Positions 55,790 through 64,000 of a DNA stretch of 64,000 nucleotides are shown one piece after another. Every line of letters starts with the position of its first letter. Position 1 is the first letter of the stretch. The DNA comes from Candidatus Kapaibacterium sp. GTDB taxonomy: Bacteria > Bacteroidota > Ignavibacteria > Kapaibacteriales > UBA2268. Both the position numbers and the translations under genes were made by a program. The DNA is taken from assembly GCA_938031175.1 (NCBI GenBank), contig CALHGZ010000008.1:124001-188000 (forward strand). The letters run 5' to 3'. The notes beneath the pieces are model-generated. The model was not told where the DNA came from and did not search any database. It saw only the letters and a program-made list of their open reading frames with translations.

Positions 55790-56821
55790 TTATTTTTTTG
55801 CTTGCTTTCGATTTTCAAGATTTTTGTCTGTAAGAGAATTTAAAAAAGCTACTATGTCTGCTACTTCATTATCAGGAAGTTCCTTGCCCAAATTAAGCCA
55901 AGCCATTTTCTTAACAGCATCTTCTAATTTTTCAACTTTCCCATCGTGAAAATACGGATGTGTCAAAGCAACATTACGAAGCATAGCTACTTTGAACATA
56001 TATTTATCACTTTCGAGCTTAGTAACTTCGTATCTACCTAAATCTTCAGTGTTTTCATAAGGATTTATCAATCCCATTTTTTGATATAATGAGCCTCCTA
56101 ACAATGGACCTGTGTGGCACATAATGCAATTATTGTCAATAAACGATTTCATCCCTTTTTTTTCTTGTACTGTCAAAGCATCGCGGTTTCCGTTAACATA
56201 ATCATCAAATCTACTTTTCGATACGAGCGTTCTTTCGAAAGCAGCTATGGCAACTGCTATATTATGAAATGTAATTGGCTTTTTCACATTAGGGAATGCT
56301 TTATTAAACATTTCTTTATATTCATCAATTGCAGCAATGGTTTTTTCGACGGTTTTTTCATCAGGCATAGCCATTTCGAGTGGATTTAATATTGGACCTT
56401 TTGCTTGTTCAACTAAATCAGGCGAACGTCCATCCCAAAACTGAGCAAATTGGAAACCTGCATTAAATACTGTTGGAGAGTTTCTCGTTCCAATTTTGCC
56501 TTCAATAGCACCGGGTGAAAGAGGCTTATTATCAACACCAGCCATTCCATTTGTTATATCGTGGCAAGTATTGCAAGACTGGGTATTATTAACAGAAAGT
56601 TTTGTTTCGAAATATAATTTCTTACCAAGTTCGATTAAAGCTTCTGTATCATTTTCGCTTCCCGGCATTTTATCTGGTAAGGCTCCAAACAATTGCTTGG
56701 CTCTATCATATAAGGTTTGTTCTTCGACTGGTGTTAATTGCGTTTTTTGTTCATCATCTTGTTTACCACCGCAAGATATTAAAAAGGTCACCATTAATGT
56801 AAATAACAATTTTTGTTTCAT
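55790..56821 (-). CDS. Diheme cytochrome c peroxidase (lipoprotein form)
   Basis: 343 residues. Two haem-binding motifs are present, CNTCHD in the N-terminal half and CIMCHTG in the C-terminal half, with DGRSPDLVEQA between them and MLRNVALTHPYFHDGKVEKLEDAV later. This is the CcpA/MauG-type layout. It reduces hydrogen peroxide with electrons from cytochrome c in the periplasm. The start MKQKLLFTLMVTFLISC gives a signal and a lipobox (LISC), so it is likely membrane-tethered. A longer in-frame start lacks this ideal signal. Confidence 0.9.
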   Translation of the reverse strand: MKQKLLFTLMVTFLISCGGKQDDEQKTQLTPVEEQTLYDRAKQLFGALPDKMPGSENDTEALIELGKKLYFETKLSVNNTQSCNTCHDITNGMAGVDNKPLSPGAIEGKIGTRNSPTVFNAGFQFAQFWDGRSPDLVEQAKGPILNPLEMAMPDEKTVEKTIAAIDEYKEMFNKAFPNVKKPITFHNIAVAIAAFERTLVSKSRFDDYVNGNRDALTVQEKKGMKSFIDNNCIMCHTGPLLGGSLYQKMGLINPYENTEDLGRYEVTKLESDKYMFKVAMLRNVALTHPYFHDGKVEKLEDAVKKMAWLNLGKELPDNEVADIVAFLNSLTDKNLENRKQAKK

Positions 56822-56913
56822 TTTTATACTCCGAGACATAAACAAATACAATTAAAATTAGTGAATTTTTTGGAAATTAAAAAAAGTTTTGCCAACAATT
56901 GTATTATACTAAT

Positions 56914-57894
56914 TCAGATTCGCTCTGCAACACGCATTTTTGCACTGCGCGCCCTTGGATTATTTCTTATTTCCTCATCTGAAGGGACTATAGGTTTTTT
57001 CGTGAATATTTTAAGAATTGGCATATCATTTGATAATCTTTCTCTATCTCGTTCTTTGACATTTATTGAATACTTGCGGAAAGCTTGCTTAACTATTCTA
57101 TCTTCAAGCGAATGATATGAAATAACAACAATTCTTCCCCCTGATGCAAGCTTGAAGGGAATACAATTCAAAGTTTCGTTTAGTGTATTCAATTCATCAT
57201 TAACAGCAATACGAAGAGCCTGAAAAACTCTTGCTAATGAACGATTTAGAAATTTTTTAGGTACGCAGTATTCAACTATTTCCTTTAATTGTGCAGTAGT
57301 TTTAATAGGCACAACACGACGTATCAAAACGATACGTCGTGCTATTGCTCTGGCAAAGGGCTCTTCTCCATATTTACGGAGAACTTCGGCAATTTCTTCC
57401 TCTTTGGCTACTGCCAGAAGGGCTTCTGCCGGCTGGTAACTTGGTGAAAATCTAAGGTCGAGTGCTGCGTTTTCCCGGTGGGTAAATCCTTTTTCTCTTA
57501 TGTCCAATTGCCTTGAGGAAACCCCCAGATCCAGCAGTAAGCCCTTCAATTTTCCTTCGATATTCTCTATGCTGCACGCTTTGCTATATGATTCATTAAA
57601 TAAGACAAGGCGACTTTGTTCTCCCGATTGCAATTCATCACTGAATTTAACATTGCAATAATCAATCGCCTCTTTATCTAAATCGAAGGCAAGCAATTTC
57701 CCCCCTGATGCAAGCCTTCTTAGTATTTCTGCCGCGTGCCCTCCGCCACCAACTGTGCCGTCTATATATATGCCATTGGAGTCGGTTATGAGCCAATCTA
57801 CTGCTTCTTTTCTCAATACAGGAAGATGATAATCATAATCTTCCCGACTACTTTTTTTCAAATAACTTTTACTCGAATTTTTGCGTTTCCGCAT
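56914..57894 (-). CDS. rsmH: 16S rRNA m4C1402 methyltransferase RsmH (MraW)
   Basis: 326 residues. HLPVLRKEAVDWL opens the protein; SAM motif IDGTVGGGGHAAEIL; LLLDLGVSSRQLDIREKGFTH; and the C-terminal VVISYHSLEDRIVKQAFRKY are all typical. It methylates C1402 in the ribosomal decoding site. It starts immediately after mraZ. The usual following genes of the dcw cluster (ftsL, pbpB/ftsI, murE) are absent. Confidence 0.96.
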   Translation of the reverse strand: MRKRKNSSKSYLKKSSREDYDYHLPVLRKEAVDWLITDSNGIYIDGTVGGGGHAAEILRRLASGGKLLAFDLDKEAIDYCNVKFSDELQSGEQSRLVLFNESYSKACSIENIEGKLKGLLLDLGVSSRQLDIREKGFTHRENAALDLRFSPSYQPAEALLAVAKEEEIAEVLRKYGEEPFARAIARRIVLIRRVVPIKTTAQLKEIVEYCVPKKFLNRSLARVFQALRIAVNDELNTLNETLNCIPFKLASGGRIVVISYHSLEDRIVKQAFRKYSINVKERDRERLSNDMPILKIFTKKPIVPSDEEIRNNPRARSAKMRVAERI

Positions 57895-58338
57895 TTATTT
57901 AACCATTACTTCCTTAGCTACATCTTTATAAGGTATATTATAACCACTCATATAACTTTCATATTCATCAGGATTCCAAAACTCTATATGGTCCATCATT
58001 CCAATTACTAAAACTCGTCCCTCAATTTCAGCATATTCAAGCAAGTGTTTAGGCAATAAAATTCTTTGCTGAGTATCGAGGGTTACCTCCTCACATAATG
58101 GAAGCACCACTCTTAAAAAAAATCTGTTCTTGTCATCATATTGATTCAATTTCTGAAAACTTTCCTCATACTTTTTCCATTCATCAAGTGGGTAGGCAAC
58201 TATACATTTATCTATACCACGGGTTACAACAAATGTATCATTTGCTTCGGGCGATATGGACTTACGCATCTTAGCAGGTATATTTACCCGCCCTTTGCTA
58301 TCTATTGAAAAATTTTCCCGTCCTTTGAAAAATGCCAT
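57895..58338 (-). CDS. mraZ: Transcriptional regulator MraZ
   Basis: 147 residues with two AbrB-like halves: FSIDSKGRVNIPAKMR near residue 10 and VTLDTQQRILLPKHLLEYA near 84, the DxxGR-type DNA-binding loops of MraZ. It forms a ring that binds TGGG repeats upstream of its own operon. Such repeats occur 70-93 nt upstream of its ATG here. rsmH starts at the very next base after its stop. Confidence 0.95.
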   Translation of the reverse strand: MAFFKGRENFSIDSKGRVNIPAKMRKSISPEANDTFVVTRGIDKCIVAYPLDEWKKYEESFQKLNQYDDKNRFFLRVVLPLCEEVTLDTQQRILLPKHLLEYAEIEGRVLVIGMMDHIEFWNPDEYESYMSGYNIPYKDVAKEVMVK

Positions 58339-58369
58339 TTATACCCGCTTATTATTTATTTGAAATACA

Positions 58370-58377
58370 CAAATATA
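58370..58377 (-). promoter_or_regulatory. Bacteroidota-type -7 box (TATATTTG) for mraZ-rsmH
   Basis: Exact TAnnTTTG on the minus strand, 31 nt upstream of the mraZ ATG. Confidence 0.45.
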
Positions 58378-58407
58378 TTTATATCTAACATTTTGATATA
58401 CTTTTTA

Positions 58408-58431
58408 CCCACTTTTTCCCACTTTTACCTG
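58408..58431 (-). promoter_or_regulatory. MraZ-type operator: TGGG repeats with 10-bp period
   Basis: Two exact TGGG boxes on the minus strand (58408-58411 and 58418-58421) lie 10 bp apart, with a degenerate third (CAGG, 58428-58431) at the next period. This is the known layout of MraZ boxes (TGGGN repeats spaced by 5 nt). They are upstream of the -7 box of mraZ, so autoregulation is likely. Confidence 0.7.
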
Positions 58432-58643
58432 CAATAATAAGAAATTTTTTTTAATACAAAAAATTTTTTTATTCAAGATGGGAAATAAAAATTGGGAAGG
58501 AAATATAATCGTGAGATATTATCAATAAAGGATAGAATGTATTCGATACCATAAAATTTGATAAGAATACAGATTTAATTTATTAGTTTATATATTTTCT
58601 TGAGCCTTATAAAATAGAATTAATGGATACGATTATATTTATT

Positions 58644-60158
58644 CTATTTTAAGAATATTGGCATACCCATTAAGGGCCAGATTAAATAAACAAAAATAGC
58701 AAGGACAATCATAAGTATTATGCTCATCAAAATGCCTGTACGGAAAAATTCAGCCGATGTAAACTGCTTGCTTTCATAAGCTATTGCGTTGGGAGCTGCA
58801 CCGATGAGTAATAAAAAAGGCATACCTGCAGTTACTAATGAAGCAAATAATATGACATAATTAGTTACTCCAAGATAAGGGGCAATAGCGAATGCAACAG
58901 GTAATGAAATAGCAATAGCAGCAACATTCATAATAAAATTAGTCATAATAAGAACGAAAAATGCAATTCCAAGAACAAAAACAATCCAGGGAGCTTTTTG
59001 AAAAACACTCAGCCAATGCACTGCCAACCAATTTGCTGTACCTGTTTGCCATAGGCAAAAACCTATGCTCATAGCGCCACCAAACAACAAAATAATATTC
59101 CAAGGAATTTCTTCGAGATCTTTGATAGTTAAAATTTTAAAGATGAAAAAGGAAATCGTTGTCAAAAGTAATATTGCACTTTTATTGAATTGTTTCAATT
59201 CAGGAACAAAAGACTGCAAGCCTAAAAACAAAAGTGCTAAACCTACAAAAATCATAGTTAAACGCTCATTATTACTAATTTTCCCGAGTTTTCCACGTAG
59301 TATTCTAACTTTGTCTTGCAAACCATCAATACGACTTTTCTCAGGCTTAAAAATAATGAGAAATACAAGCCAGATTATAAATACCATTACTAAACCAACG
59401 GGCAACATATAATAAGTTAGTTCAAAAAAGCCAATATCTTCGCCAGTATTTTGCTTAAACAATCCGATTGCTACTATTCCTCTAGCCGCACCCAATAAAG
59501 TAATTATACTTCCTGCTCCGGCAACGTAAGCCATACCGATAAATAACCCTTTACCAAATTTTGTCACACTCTCATTTTCATCGTATAAATTATAAATCGT
59601 AACTAATAGTGGGAAAACAGCAGCGGCAACAGCAGTATGAGCCATCACGAGAGTTAAAGCTAATATTAGTCCAAAGCTACCGAGATAAATCATCGAAGTT
59701 CTCTCGCCTACTAAAGCCAACATATTATAAGCCAACCTTTTTGTCAAACCTGATCGAGTAAAAGCCATACCAATAGTTAATGACGCAAATATAAACCATA
59801 CGCTTGGGTCCATAAAATCTCTCAATGCAATATCAGCAGATCGTATAAAAAAAAGCACTTGAACTACTCCAATAACTATCGAAGTTACACCAATTGGTAG
59901 AACCTCGAATATCCACCAAGTAGAAGCAAGGAAAAATAAAGCAAGTGCTGATTTGCCCTCATAACTAAGAACAAAGTGCTTACCATAAGGATCTACAGCG
60001 TCGGGTAAGTCAGGCAGTAAATATACTATGGCAAATAAAATAATACCAAGCATTATAAAAGCTAATCTTTTCCATTCAAATTCTTCTCGCCGTCCAGAGA
60101 AAGATTTTTTAAAGATTTTTGACCCTGATTGCTCATTATAATTCTTTGAAGCATTCAT
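58644..60158 (-). CDS. SLC13/DASS-family Na+/anion symporter (second of the operon)
   Basis: 504 residues and 11-13 predicted membrane segments. DASS landmarks are STWWIFEVLPIGVTSI near residue 80, IGMAFTRSGLTKRLAYNML, NFIMNVAAIAISLPVAFAI and GAAPNAIAYESKQFTSAEFFRTG. These form the two re-entrant hairpin tips that hold Na+ and the carboxylate or sulfate substrate. It lies last in the five-gene run with a CBS protein, a two-component pair and another SLC13 transporter. Dicarboxylate or sulfate transport is inferred from the family. Confidence 0.88.
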   Translation of the reverse strand: MNASKNYNEQSGSKIFKKSFSGRREEFEWKRLAFIMLGIILFAIVYLLPDLPDAVDPYGKHFVLSYEGKSALALFFLASTWWIFEVLPIGVTSIVIGVVQVLFFIRSADIALRDFMDPSVWFIFASLTIGMAFTRSGLTKRLAYNMLALVGERTSMIYLGSFGLILALTLVMAHTAVAAAVFPLLVTIYNLYDENESVTKFGKGLFIGMAYVAGAGSIITLLGAARGIVAIGLFKQNTGEDIGFFELTYYMLPVGLVMVFIIWLVFLIIFKPEKSRIDGLQDKVRILRGKLGKISNNERLTMIFVGLALLFLGLQSFVPELKQFNKSAILLLTTISFFIFKILTIKDLEEIPWNIILLFGGAMSIGFCLWQTGTANWLAVHWLSVFQKAPWIVFVLGIAFFVLIMTNFIMNVAAIAISLPVAFAIAPYLGVTNYVILFASLVTAGMPFLLLIGAAPNAIAYESKQFTSAEFFRTGILMSIILMIVLAIFVYLIWPLMGMPIFLK

Positions 60159-60175
60159 AAAAACCCTTTTAGAAA

Positions 60176-60712
60176 TTATATACTTTTTATATTGAGTATA
60201 TCAGCTATCTCATCCATAATTTCAATGGTTCTTAGTACACCGATAACTTTATCATCTTTGATTACCGGTATCAATGTATGTTGGTAGTGATTCAATTCGT
60301 ATATAATTTTAATTATGTGATCATTCCAATTTACCTTGTGCGTGATAGGAACCATTATTTCGCCAACTGTTTTGTTGGCTTTTAGAATAATATCCCTGAT
60401 AAAAGATTTATAAGAAATTTCTAATAAATCTGTATCGAATTGAATTGAGAAAAATATTTTCGATTCCAACTCTTCAGATTTGGGTACTAAGTTAGGTTCA
60501 AATGTTTTTAGAATATCTCTTCGCCTTAACATACCAACTACTTCATTCTTTTTATTTTCTACCAGCAGTGCTCTGGGCATTGAATGCCTTTTATTGGATA
60601 CGATTTCTGTGAACTGCATAAATGCAATCGCTTCTCTAATTGTTGCGTACATTGATATTCGGGGATAAACATCAACTGGCAGCATTAAATCTTGAGCTAT
60701 TTTTTCTTTCAT
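60176..60712 (-). CDS. Two-CBS-domain protein
   Basis: 178 residues with two CBS modules: DLMLPVDVYPRISMYATIREAIAFMQ... VGMLRRRDILKTF and GEIMVPITHKVNWNDHIIKIIYEL... VIGVLRTIEIMDEI (in pieces). CBS pairs bind adenine nucleotides and control transporters and enzymes. Its placement between the sensor kinase (19 nt) and the anion transporter (17 nt) suggests it links energy state to transport or signalling. That link is inferred only. Confidence 0.82.
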   Translation of the reverse strand: MKEKIAQDLMLPVDVYPRISMYATIREAIAFMQFTEIVSNKRHSMPRALLVENKKNEVVGMLRRRDILKTFEPNLVPKSEELESKIFFSIQFDTDLLEISYKSFIRDIILKANKTVGEIMVPITHKVNWNDHIIKIIYELNHYQHTLIPVIKDDKVIGVLRTIEIMDEIADILNIKSI

Positions 60713-60731
60713 AAAATCACCGTTTTGAACT

Positions 60732-62438
60732 TTAAAATAATTTAATTGGTAAATACACTCTAAATGTGCTACCTTTGCCAGGAATGCTTTCTACTTCAAT
60801 ATCACCTCCAAAATTTCTGACTATTCCATAACTCACCGACAAGCCGAGACCAGTACCTTTTCCTACTTCTTTAGTTGTATAAAATGGCAAAAAGATTTTA
60901 TCTATTTGATCTTTTGTAATACCACAACCGGTATCTTTTATAGCAAAGAATACATAATCACCTTTTTTACCTGTAGTTATTGTTATCGTTCCAGGCGGAG
61001 TAATGGCATCTTTTGCGTTATTTAACAAATTCAACAGAACCTGCTTGATCTGATTAGCATCTGTTGTTATTTTTGGTAAATCATTAGCATAATTTTTAAT
61101 TATTCTTATATTTGAAACCGTAAATTCGCGTTCAAAGAATGAATCCACCAAATCATCAATTATATCATTGAGATTATACTCTTTCAATTGAACGTCACTG
61201 TGTCTGACAAAACTTAAAAGTTTTCGCGTAATATCGCGACACCTAAAAGCTGCGTCATGAATATTATCTAGATGAGGTATTATATCTTTTATGTCTGGCT
61301 GTTGATTGAACTGTGGATCAATCAAATCTTTAATTAGACCTACTTCACTTGCTACAATTGCCAAGGGATTATTTATCTCATGGGCTATACCTGCTGCCAA
61401 TTCACCAACCGATGCTAATTTAGATGCATGTTCCAACTGCAATTCGACTATTGCCTTCTCTTCTTCGGCTTCATCTTTTTGACGTTGGCTTTCGACTATT
61501 TGTTTAGATCGTAAAACTATTACTATGAACATGATTATTAAAAGAATCAGCGAGAAAACAATAGTCAATGAATTTATATGCCAGAATGAATCTGTTCCGT
61601 TTGCTTTTTGTACTATCACAATCCAATCAACCGCTGATAACCAACAGTATGCAAATTTTTGCTTTTTATTATTGATGTAAGAATAGCTTAAACCAAGTTT
61701 TTCATCTGAATTCACATTATAAGGAGATAGAGCAAGTAATTGACCAAAAGAAGGATTTACTAACTGATAATATCCATCGCTATTAATAATTGATATATAT
61801 GTATCGCTTGTCTTTTCGTATGATATTAAAAAATTATAGATTTTAGTAGGTTCAAGAGTTGCCCTCAAAACATAAAAATTTTCTCCTACATTTCTGTTTA
61901 CTGCTATTGTAAAATGTGGCTGCATTCGGTAACCGAGATATATATCAGTGATAATAAATCTTTCGCTGCCTTCTTTTAATTTTATGAACCATTTTTCTGC
62001 ACTATAATTAGTTATTTCAAATTTTTCAATTGGTCCTGCATAAGCAATTCTATTGCCCTCAAAATCAAATAAATCAATATCTGTAAAAGCATCGCTATCT
62101 TTTCTTAATCTTTCCAGATATTCGATCATTAGTGCTGAATCAGGCGGAAATTTAAATTTTGGGTCATCAATTAGATTAATTAAATTGACAACACGCTCAT
62201 TCATAAATAAATCGAGCATATTCGATTTATTCTCAGCTATTGACTTGATATGTAGCGAATCGCTTTCTTGAATCAGCTCGGTATATTGCAGTTGGAAATA
62301 AATTATTAAGATAATCATCGGCAAAAGGTAGGTAACCGATAATCGAATAATGTGCTTAATTTGAAGTCCTTTGTAGTAGCGTTCTGTCTGCAAAGTATCC
62401 TTATTGACGATATCGGATTTTTTATTATCGTCCATCAC
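60732..62438 (-). CDS. Membrane sensor histidine kinase (dCache-like sensor)
   Basis: 568 residues. Two membrane helices (about residues 30-52 and 288-306) flank a periplasmic dCache/PAS-like sensing domain (FTDIDLFDFEGNRIAYAGP, WFIKLKEGSERFI). Helical linker, then HisKA with GIAHEINNPLA (His353), and HATPase with VLLNLLNNAKDAI, IKDTGCGITKDQI and GTGLGLSVSYGIV. The H-box type is that of NtrB/DctB-like kinases. It is directly coupled to a receiver-only regulator and SLC13 transporters, so it probably senses an anion carried by them. Confidence 0.9.
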   Translation of the reverse strand: MMDDNKKSDIVNKDTLQTERYYKGLQIKHIIRLSVTYLLPMIILIIYFQLQYTELIQESDSLHIKSIAENKSNMLDLFMNERVVNLINLIDDPKFKFPPDSALMIEYLERLRKDSDAFTDIDLFDFEGNRIAYAGPIEKFEITNYSAEKWFIKLKEGSERFIITDIYLGYRMQPHFTIAVNRNVGENFYVLRATLEPTKIYNFLISYEKTSDTYISIINSDGYYQLVNPSFGQLLALSPYNVNSDEKLGLSYSYINNKKQKFAYCWLSAVDWIVIVQKANGTDSFWHINSLTIVFSLILLIIMFIVIVLRSKQIVESQRQKDEAEEEKAIVELQLEHASKLASVGELAAGIAHEINNPLAIVASEVGLIKDLIDPQFNQQPDIKDIIPHLDNIHDAAFRCRDITRKLLSFVRHSDVQLKEYNLNDIIDDLVDSFFEREFTVSNIRIIKNYANDLPKITTDANQIKQVLLNLLNNAKDAITPPGTITITTGKKGDYVFFAIKDTGCGITKDQIDKIFLPFYTTKEVGKGTGLGLSVSYGIVRNFGGDIEVESIPGKGSTFRVYLPIKLF

Positions 62439-62448
62439 TTAATCGCCT

Positions 62449-62937
62449 TTACTGGTCTTCATCATCAAGTTTTCTCATTTCTCTTAAAATATCAATAGGA
62501 CTTCTTCCTAATGCTAATTGCGATAATTTTTCGAGACGTAATTGATCAGCTTCGAATTTTTTCTTTAATCTTGCTTCATAAGCATCTTTCAATACCTCAA
62601 TTAATTTTTCAAATTCGTATGGTTTAGGCAAATAGCCATAAGCCCCCAGCTTTGTACATTCAACAGCTGATTCCAAAGAACCATGACCAGTTAGCATTAT
62701 TACTTCAATAAATTTATGCTCGCGTTTTAGTATTTCGAGTACCTCTTTGCCATCCATTCCGGGCATTTTTAAATCTAGCAAAGCAAGATCAAATTTCATG
62801 TTTTTTGCATAGTTTATTGCATCAGTTCCATTTGTTGCTTTTGTTACTTCGAATTCACGCATTTCGAGCCTTCGAGCTATAGAATCAAGAAATTTCTCCT
62901 CATCATCTACTATAAGCAATTTTATTTTTCTTTCCAT
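62449..62937 (-). CDS. Receiver-domain response regulator without an output domain
   Basis: 162 residues. The receiver core shows KLLIVDDEEKF, the phosphoacceptor Asp55 in ALLDLKMPGMDG, the MLTGHGS switch and the Lys of YLPKPYEF. The remaining ~40 residues are a charged helix (EADQLRLEKLSQLALG) with no HTH. The receiver type resembles those of NtrC-like regulators. It lies 10 nt before the kinase gene and must act by protein contact or phosphotransfer. Confidence 0.9.
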   Translation of the reverse strand: MERKIKLLIVDDEEKFLDSIARRLEMREFEVTKATNGTDAINYAKNMKFDLALLDLKMPGMDGKEVLEILKREHKFIEVIMLTGHGSLESAVECTKLGAYGYLPKPYEFEKLIEVLKDAYEARLKKKFEADQLRLEKLSQLALGRSPIDILREMRKLDDEDQ

Positions 62938-62959
62938 TTTTTATCCTTTTAAAATAAAC

Positions 62960-64000
62960 TTAAATAATCTTTAATATCATCCCCCAGTATATGAATATGG
63001 TCCATATCCAGAGTACTGCAAAAGATAATAATAATACAATTGCACCGTGCTTAGCTAAATCCGCTAATGTTATTACCCTTTCGCCTGTAATAGGATTTCG
63101 TGATAATGCAAAAACAATTGCATTATTAGGAGTACCAGGTAAGAACATATGGGCAAAAGATGATGCAAATGCTGTTGCCAAGCCGACAACCCAAGGATTT
63201 GTATCAGCAATCGTTGCCATTGGTACCGTAATTGGTCCAATGGAAGCTACTGTAGCTCCATCACTCATAAAATTAGTTATAACACCAGTTATAAAGCTTG
63301 CCGCCATAGCCAATCCCTGTCCACTTTTCATAAATTCAGGCAATAATCCGACAAAGGCATCTGCTAAATATAAAGCAGCACCTGTTGAAGCTAAACCACT
63401 ACCCATCGCTGTCGCTCCTGCATAAAGGGCAACGACTTCCCATTGTATTCTAGATACATCTTTCCAGGTTAATATTCCAAATATGTTCATTAATATAATC
63501 GCTAATATCACTGGACCACCCATTCCCCACATACCTGTTTCGCCGGATAAGATCCATAGTGTTACTAACAGAATCATTATAGCTGCTGTTATGTATTCTG
63601 TTTTAGTCATCGGTCCTATTTTCTCTGAAGCTTGTACAACCATGGTTGAAATATCAACCTTTTTAACCTTCATTTTGCGATAGCAGATAATATAAAAATA
63701 AATCCCAACTACAATAGCAGCAACAGGAACAAAGGGCAAGCCCATCATTACCCATTCACCGAAAGAAGGAGCACCACCATAATCAGCTAGAATTCCGAGC
63801 ATTACAGTATTACGACCTCCTGCAGCTGGTGATCCCGGACCACCTAAATTAGCTGCGAAATTCAATGATAATACTAAAAGAATAGCTAACTTCGGGTCTT
63901 CTCTAACTCCGGCAGCTTGAGTCGATGATGCATAAACCATCATCAAAATTGGCATCATAAAAGCTACCATTGCATGTTCAGATAAAAATGAACAGGTGAT
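62960..64000 (-). CDS. SLC13/DASS-family anion symporter, C-terminal part (runs off right edge)
   Basis: The reading frame stays open to the window edge; 346 codons are visible, and the apparent internal ATG at 63970 is not the start. About nine membrane segments are seen. DASS features include FLSEHAMVAFMMPI at the edge, NFAANLGGPGSPAAGGRN, NFMSDGATVASIGPITVPMA and FLPGTPNNAIVF, the second substrate/Na+ hairpin. It is the first visible gene of the operon that continues with the response regulator 22 nt downstream. Confidence 0.87.
   Translation of the reverse strand: MTCSFLSEHAMVAFMMPILMMVYASSTQAAGVREDPKLAILLVLSLNFAANLGGPGSPAAGGRNTVMLGILADYGGAPSFGEWVMMGLPFVPVAAIVVGIYFYIICYRKMKVKKVDISTMVVQASEKIGPMTKTEYITAAIMILLVTLWILSGETGMWGMGGPVILAIILMNIFGILTWKDVSRIQWEVVALYAGATAMGSGLASTGAALYLADAFVGLLPEFMKSGQGLAMAASFITGVITNFMSDGATVASIGPITVPMATIADTNPWVVGLATAFASSFAHMFLPGTPNNAIVFALSRNPITGERVITLADLAKHGAIVLLLSFAVLWIWTIFIYWGMILKII

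Larger units (their letters stand above)
58339..58643. other. Intergenic region between mraZ and the SLC13 gene
   Basis: About 305 bases without a gene. The part nearest mraZ holds its -7 box and the TGGG repeats. The rest (about 58440-58643) is very AT-rich with runs of A and T, and I see no further ORF, RNA or strong hairpin in it. Confidence 0.6.

Noticed and set aside
62991-63425. 144-codon plus-strand ORF opposite the SLC13 gene
   Set aside because: Shadow of a membrane-protein gene; the minus-strand frame carries clear family motifs.

Overview
This 64 kb window is AT-rich (about one third G+C by eye) and densely coded. It looks like a chromosome segment of a flagellated member of the Bacteroidota/Chlorobiota/Ignavibacteria (FCB) lineage. 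The evidence is a DUF3109 protein, a DUF1573 protein, a TonB-dependent receptor, a C69 dipeptidase, lipoproteins, patchy Shine-Dalgarno use, and above all a recurring TAnnTTTG element 20-60 nt upstream of first genes. That element is the Bacteroidota-type -7 box, and eleven copies are annotated. The species cannot be named from the sequence.

Left part (1-29 kb): the start of citrate synthase at the left edge; a UDP-glucuronate decarboxylase; a secreted heavy-metal-associated (HMA) protein; a large S41-type secreted protein whose nucleophile position is Gly; an operon of small membrane protein, Ppx/GppA phosphatase, lipoprotein and RibD; an MBL-fold hydrolase; an operon of hemL, PrsW-type protease and HD protein; DUF3109; rpoN (sigma-54) followed directly by a dihydroorotate-dehydrogenase-like gene; a multi-PAS histidine kinase; a PPP phosphatase and acyl-CoA dehydrogenase; DUF1573; nhaA; a PepSY-like secreted protein convergent with, and overlapping, a membrane protein gene; a C69 dipeptidase; glutathione peroxidase; asnS; and rfbC with a small partner.

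Middle (29.2-41 kb): a 14-gene flagellar operon, flgB-flgC-(unknown 98 aa)-fliE-fliF-fliG-fliH-fliI-fliJ-motE-like-fliK-flgD-(TIGR02530-type)-flgE. A convincing sigma-54 promoter lies in front of flgB and a bidirectional terminator follows flgE. A G+C-rich, foldable and translatable 50-70 nt element sits just before flgE. With rpoN in the same window, the basal body and hook genes are probably under sigma-54 control; no sigma-54 activator is present here. A tRNA-His follows.

Right part (41-64 kb): a methyltransferase-cysS-DUF2520-ychF run; pyk with the most complete promoter in the window; a PHP-glycosyltransferase fusion; a lone, motif-intact phage/GTA-type large terminase; a putative copper-uptake pair (a TonB receptor with both halves of an OprC-like CxxxM/HxM site, and a small CxGKC protein whose -7 box lies inside a perfect 9-bp inverted repeat); a GT4 glycosyltransferase; a diheme cytochrome c peroxidase with a lipoprotein; an isolated mraZ-rsmH pair with MraZ-type TGGG repeats; and an operon coupling two SLC13/DASS anion transporters to a sensor kinase, a receiver-only response regulator and a two-CBS protein, running off the right edge.

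No CRISPR array, insertion sequence, rRNA or prophage cluster was seen. The observations most worth following up are the copper-uptake locus with its palindromic promoter, the orphan terminase, the transporter/two-component/CBS operon, the pre-flgE element and the PHP-GT fusion.
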